Assembly (NCBI GenBank): GCA_025084515.1
Contig: JAJAGP010001514.1
Span: forward strand, 120,343 to 184,342
Length of the DNA: 64,000 nt
DNA from: Ancistrus triradiatus
Lineage: Eukaryota; Chordata; Actinopteri; Siluriformes; Loricariidae
Reading direction: 5' to 3'
Position numbers and translations under genes: made by a program. Shown in pieces: positions 60,263 through 64,000 of this stretch. The notes below the pieces were generated by a model. It saw only the letters and a program-made list of their open reading frames with translations, had not been told where the DNA came from and did no database searches. Positions within the stretch are counted from its first letter, which is position 1. Each line of letters opens with the position of its first letter.

Positions 60263-60467
60263 GTACTTGCATAGGTCACTGCTCTCAAGACCTTCTCGAG
60301 ACCTTCTTTACCAAGAGCACTTTATAAGAAAAAGCTAGAAAGTATTTAGACACTATTTAAATACTGTATCCCATCTATTTTTCTATAATCATGAAAATCT
60401 CTGTTGGTTTTGTGTGGAAAATGTACTGAATTTGCTCTTGTTTCTTGATCATAATTGATTAAGTACA

Positions 60468-60647
60468 TTTTACATGTACAGCATCTAGCAGAGCGACTTA
60501 CAATTGGTACAATCTTACAATCCAAGAAATTGTGGGTTAAGGGCCTTGCTCAAGGACCCAACAGTGGCAGCTTGGCAGAGGTGGGATTTGATCCCTTGAT
60601 CTTCTGGTCCATAGTCCAGTACCTTACCCGCTAGGCTACCACAGTCC
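60468..60647 (-). mobile_element. tRNA-derived SINE, near full length
   Basis: ttacatgtacagcatctagc tail side, ggtgggatttgatccc at the B box and ggctaccacagtcc head. Flanked by attaagt on both sides (60458-60464 and 60649-60655). Confidence 0.88.
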
Positions 60648-61691
60648 TATTAAGTCCAGATTATTAAGTCCAGTAAAGGTCAAGTGCTAGATGAAGTAAG
60701 TCTGTTTCACCATTTTAAGACACCGTTTGGATGCGTACGGCATGGAGAACCTTCCATGTTGTGTATAAAACTGATGTACAAACCTCAAAACATCCCAAAC
60801 ATCTACATCAGAGGGAATGTGTGTAGGCCATGCAGTGTGACCCTGCTTAGTGACTGGCACCCTGTTTTGAATTTACTCAAGGATATTCTTTATTTATATC
60901 AGTATATGCAGACCATTTTGGGACTCTGTTGGTTCACTGGGCTGCCTTTTAAGGTACTTTTAAGGGGAATTTGTCCACACTAGGCATGCAGATCTGGCAA
61001 CCTTGTTTATATTAGGGATTTGGTTAGCAATAATCTTGCTGAAGAATAGTCTTTGTCAGTAATGACATAGCTTGTTGTGTAGGCTACACTGAGGTCTTTC
61101 GGTTTGAATATTTGGTATGAAAGCAGTTATCCTGAGGATGCCGATGTCTGGGAACCATGTTCAATTCAGTTAACTTTGGTCTATAGGAACAATAAAATAA
61201 CCCCAAACCCGATGGCTTTCTTCCCTTGAAAATGTACTCATAAGGACATTTCTGTTGCACTGTAGACTGTAGACTCTTCGTTTTGTCTTGTTGTTCTGCT
61301 TTCCATCACCTTATGGCCAAAACCCAAAACAAAACATCATGTCTGTGGAAATATCAGTAGGCATTCTTGATCTTTCTCCTTTCCATCCTTCAGTAGAAGG
61401 TCACGCAAGCCTCTGGCTCTGGCGTCCCTGCTGTAGCTGATTTGGTGTCCAGGATTGTAGGAATGAGCAGAAAAACACTTTAGCTCCTCCATCTAATCCC
61501 CTATATGGTTCGTGTTCGCTGAGAAATATAAAACAGCTTTCCACAGCCTTTCCCTTCAAGCCAGAAAGATGATTGGATGGCATTTTGGTTAAAGGACCAG
61601 TCTGAAAAAAAATGTAAACAAACAATTACAATGCTATTTGAGGCATGGCTAATGCTAAACTGCTATTTTTAAGTTCATATTAGCCTGTATA

Positions 61692-62062
61692 CAGTACTGC
61701 ACGAAAGTCTTAGGCCATCATTAGATTAGATGTATCATTGGTATAATGGCCATGTATAATTATTTCCACGGTCTCATTATTAGAATACAACCAGTATTTG
61801 TATGCAGTATAAAAAAACTGGGAAGAAAATCTGAAAAAACAGCTTCCATAGTCTGAAGACGCTTGATCAAAAACAATCTTTTTTGAAAGGGTAGCAGCCA
61901 AGAAACCTTTTTCAGAAAGGAACAGGTTGAAAAGGCTAAGGATGTAGATCAGCGAGAAAGAGTGTTATGGAGGAACAAAGAGTCCAGTCGTCGACGATAT
62001 GTTGTATATGGTCATTGCTAAAACAACAAATCTAATGGTGGCCTAAGACTTTTGCACAGTAC
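61692..62062 (+). mobile_element. Tc1 deletion derivative
   Basis: cagtactgcacgaaagtctt and taagacttttgcacagtacc ends, transposase scraps gaaagggtagcagccaagaa inside. Confidence 0.88.
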
Positions 62063-62574
62063 CCTACATAGGGGCATACACAAATAAATGGATGGAGGCA
62101 CTGATTCACATTGACTGTATATACTGTATAAGTAGATGGTTGTATGGACGGACTGATGGAGGCGTTATTGACAGATGCGTAGCTAGAGTTGGATAGATAA
62201 ATTTACAGACATGTAAATGAAGCTCCGATCAGCCACGGATGGTGTTTGATGAAAGAGCCGAGTTTAACTCCAGCAAACGACATCTTTGTGATGATGAAGC
62301 TGATTCATTCTGTTTTGTTAATGGGACTTGATGGATCTTCAGTCTCATTGCTCTTCAGTTGAGCTGTGAATCCATGACGTTTGATTTAAAGGACTGACTT
62401 CGTTTCGCTTTTACTTCCAAATCCTAAAGGTGATTAACCTTTGACTCAGGTTGGTCATTAATAGCTTTGTCTTCTAAATTTAAATTGTTTCAAAACCAAT
62501 ATATATTATAAACTAATTATAGATTTCATTTCAGCAGGGTTTTACTCATTGTACCGACTGATTTTTAAAGCGGA

Positions 62575-62686
62575 AATCATTGCTAGGTTACGTGTGTATG
62601 CCCCTGAGTAGTACTTATAGAGCGTCGGTCAGAGTGCCATTATCGGCCGGAGCGTCTCTCAGCCAATCAGATTGTGGGGACGGAAC
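62575..62686 (-). repeat. dispersed repeat with GATTGGCTGAGAGACG, inverted copy
   Basis: Reverse complement of the copy at 24842-24962 (cagagtgccattatcggccg; cgtctctcagccaatcag). Confidence 0.65.
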
Positions 62687-62687
62687 T

Positions 62688-62871
62688 ACATTTACATTTA
62701 CAGCATTTAGCAGACCAGAGCGACTTACAATTGATACAGTCTTACAATCCAAGCAATTGTGGATTAAGGGTCTTGCTCAAGGACCCAACAGTGGCAGCTT
62801 GGCAGAGGTGGGATTTGAACCCTGGACCTTCTGGTCCATAGTCCAGTACCTTACCTGCTAGGCTACCACAG
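62688..62871 (-). mobile_element. tRNA-derived SINE, near full length
   Basis: tacatttacatttacagcat tail, reverse B box ggatttgaacc, head ggctaccaca; a gaacta motif lies on each side. A short deletion removes the gacgcccttatc segment. Confidence 0.88.
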
Positions 62872-63736
62872 AACTAATCGTGGTATAGCTAAGACAGCAA
62901 AAACACAACCATCCAGACACCCAGTGGAGGCAGATAAACCCATAGACATTTATACCCAGACGCCGCATTATCCGCATTATCCCATTGCTGCGATACATCA
63001 ATGTGGCGGCCATATTGGTCCAGGCAAGACTGGCTTGTAAACAAATACAAATAATCAGGGCAGCTGCATTTTTTCTGTTTAAAATGCACAATAAACTAGT
63101 TCTTTCTCGACCGATTTTCTTATTTCTCATCCAGTCTGCTTTGTTTTTTATAGTTGTGAAATGATCCCCTCAAAGGCACTATACACTACAGTACAGCAGT
63201 ACAGCAAATGGTTAACCTGTAAATACAATAAGATGCAGACTAATAAAGATCATTGATGAAATAAATAGTAATGATAGTATAATGCAGTATATAAAATAGT
63301 GAATATCATATTACTATTTATCCTACAAATACTATTTACTATTGCTAATCTATTACTGTTTTGTTACATTATTATTTAGTCGAGTAGAATCAGGCATCTT
63401 TTTTCTAATACAATCTTTGGAGAATTGTGACATGTGCCCTGGACCAACTTGGGGACAGCGTTGACGGTTGATCCAGCAGCTAATGCGGCGTGTAGGTATA
63501 TTATAAACCAGTATGCACCCAGACAAATGTATGTATGGATGGATGGATGATAATTACACACAGACTTTAATAATAAACATTAGTGTTGTTTGAGTGCTTA
63601 GTGTTCGGCATTAGAGGCCTGCCTACCACAGCAACCAGAATGCATTAATGACACTAAATTGCTATACACAGGCAGCACTAAATCCTCTGTACTGCTTTAA
63701 ATTCCCTGGAAATTGTTTATGCTAAAGTAATGCTCT

Positions 63737-63870
63737 TCCTGTGGACAGAACCCACACTTATCCATTCATTCATTCAGTCATTTTGAGGCATAACCCTAGA
63801 CAGGGCGCTAATCCTCCATAGGACCCACACATTCACACACTAAGGGAACTTTAGAAACACCAATTACAGT
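63737..63870 (-). mobile_element. DANA-like SINE 3' fragment
   Basis: attcattcattcagtca tail, ccctagacagggcgctaatc, cacacactaagggaactt-tagaaacacc in reversed order. Confidence 0.6.
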
Positions 63871-64000
63871 CGTATGAAAAAGTTTGGGCACCCCTGATAA
63901 TTTTCATGATTTTTCTTTATAAATCATTGGTTGTCCAGCTCAGCAATTTCAGGTAAATATATCATATAGCAGATGAACACCGTGATATTTGAGAAGTGAA
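63868..64000 (+). mobile_element. DNA transposon end, cut by the window edge
   Basis: tacagtcgtatgaaaaagtt then tgggcacccctgataatttt and atatcatatagcagatgaac; I know this as the start of a common fish DNA transposon with similar termini. Only the first 130 bp are present. Confidence 0.6.

Larger units (their letters stand above)
59174..64000 (+). other. ctnna2 downstream intron (incomplete)
   Basis: Starts with gtaagt and runs past the window end; the next alpha-catenin exon is not present. It contains two SINEs, two short Tc1 derivatives and a partial DNA transposon. 59174-59900, 60660-61690, 62065-62570 and 62875-63735 hold nothing I recognise apart from AT-rich sequence near 63180-63400 and a short GGAT run at 63535-63550. 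Confidence 0.8.

Overview
The window looks like teleost nuclear DNA, and almost all of it is intron. The evidence is short exons with GT-AG splice sites, long AT-rich stretches without coding potential, and a repeat load typical of ray-finned fish: tRNA-derived SINEs, DANA/Mermaid-like SINEs with a (TGAA)n tail, and many Tc1/mariner relics and deletion derivatives. The repeat mix is compatible with an otophysan fish (catfish, characin or relative), but that is an impression from memory, not a demonstrated assignment.

The only gene I can support is a partial alpha-catenin on the + strand, best matched to ctnna2 (alphaN-catenin). Four consecutive internal coding exons lie at 40042-40237, 53903-54069, 58043-58162 and 58907-59173. 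They are phase-compatible and encode 250 continuous codons. This is most of the N-terminal vinculin-homology domain, which in alpha-catenins carries beta-catenin binding and homodimerisation. The upstream intron is at least 40,041 bp. The introns between exons are 13,665, 3,973 and 744 bp, and the downstream intron runs off the window after at least 4,827 bp. I did not find the first coding exon in the window; it should lie upstream. The rest of the gene lies downstream.

Layout. 1-40041 is intron packed with nested transposon relics, microsatellites, a diverged tandem array of roughly 230-290 bp units (26270-27830) and two strong inverted repeats (31152-31252 and 32745-33096). 40238-53902 is intron with SINEs, a nearly full-length but frameshifted Tc1-like element (45139-46694) inside an 82-bp inverted-repeat frame, and a LINE 3' fragment. 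54070-58042 is intron dominated by a 1.7-kb pyrimidine-only tract on the coding strand. From 58163 on, short intronic pieces hold SINEs and Tc1 derivatives.

No prokaryotic features, CRISPR, rRNA or stand-alone tRNA genes are seen, and I found no convincing new multi-gene system. The most testable points are the (TG)10 tract directly upstream of the 120-nt exon, inverted SINEs around the 267-nt exon, the polypyrimidine tract, the hairpins and the tandem array.
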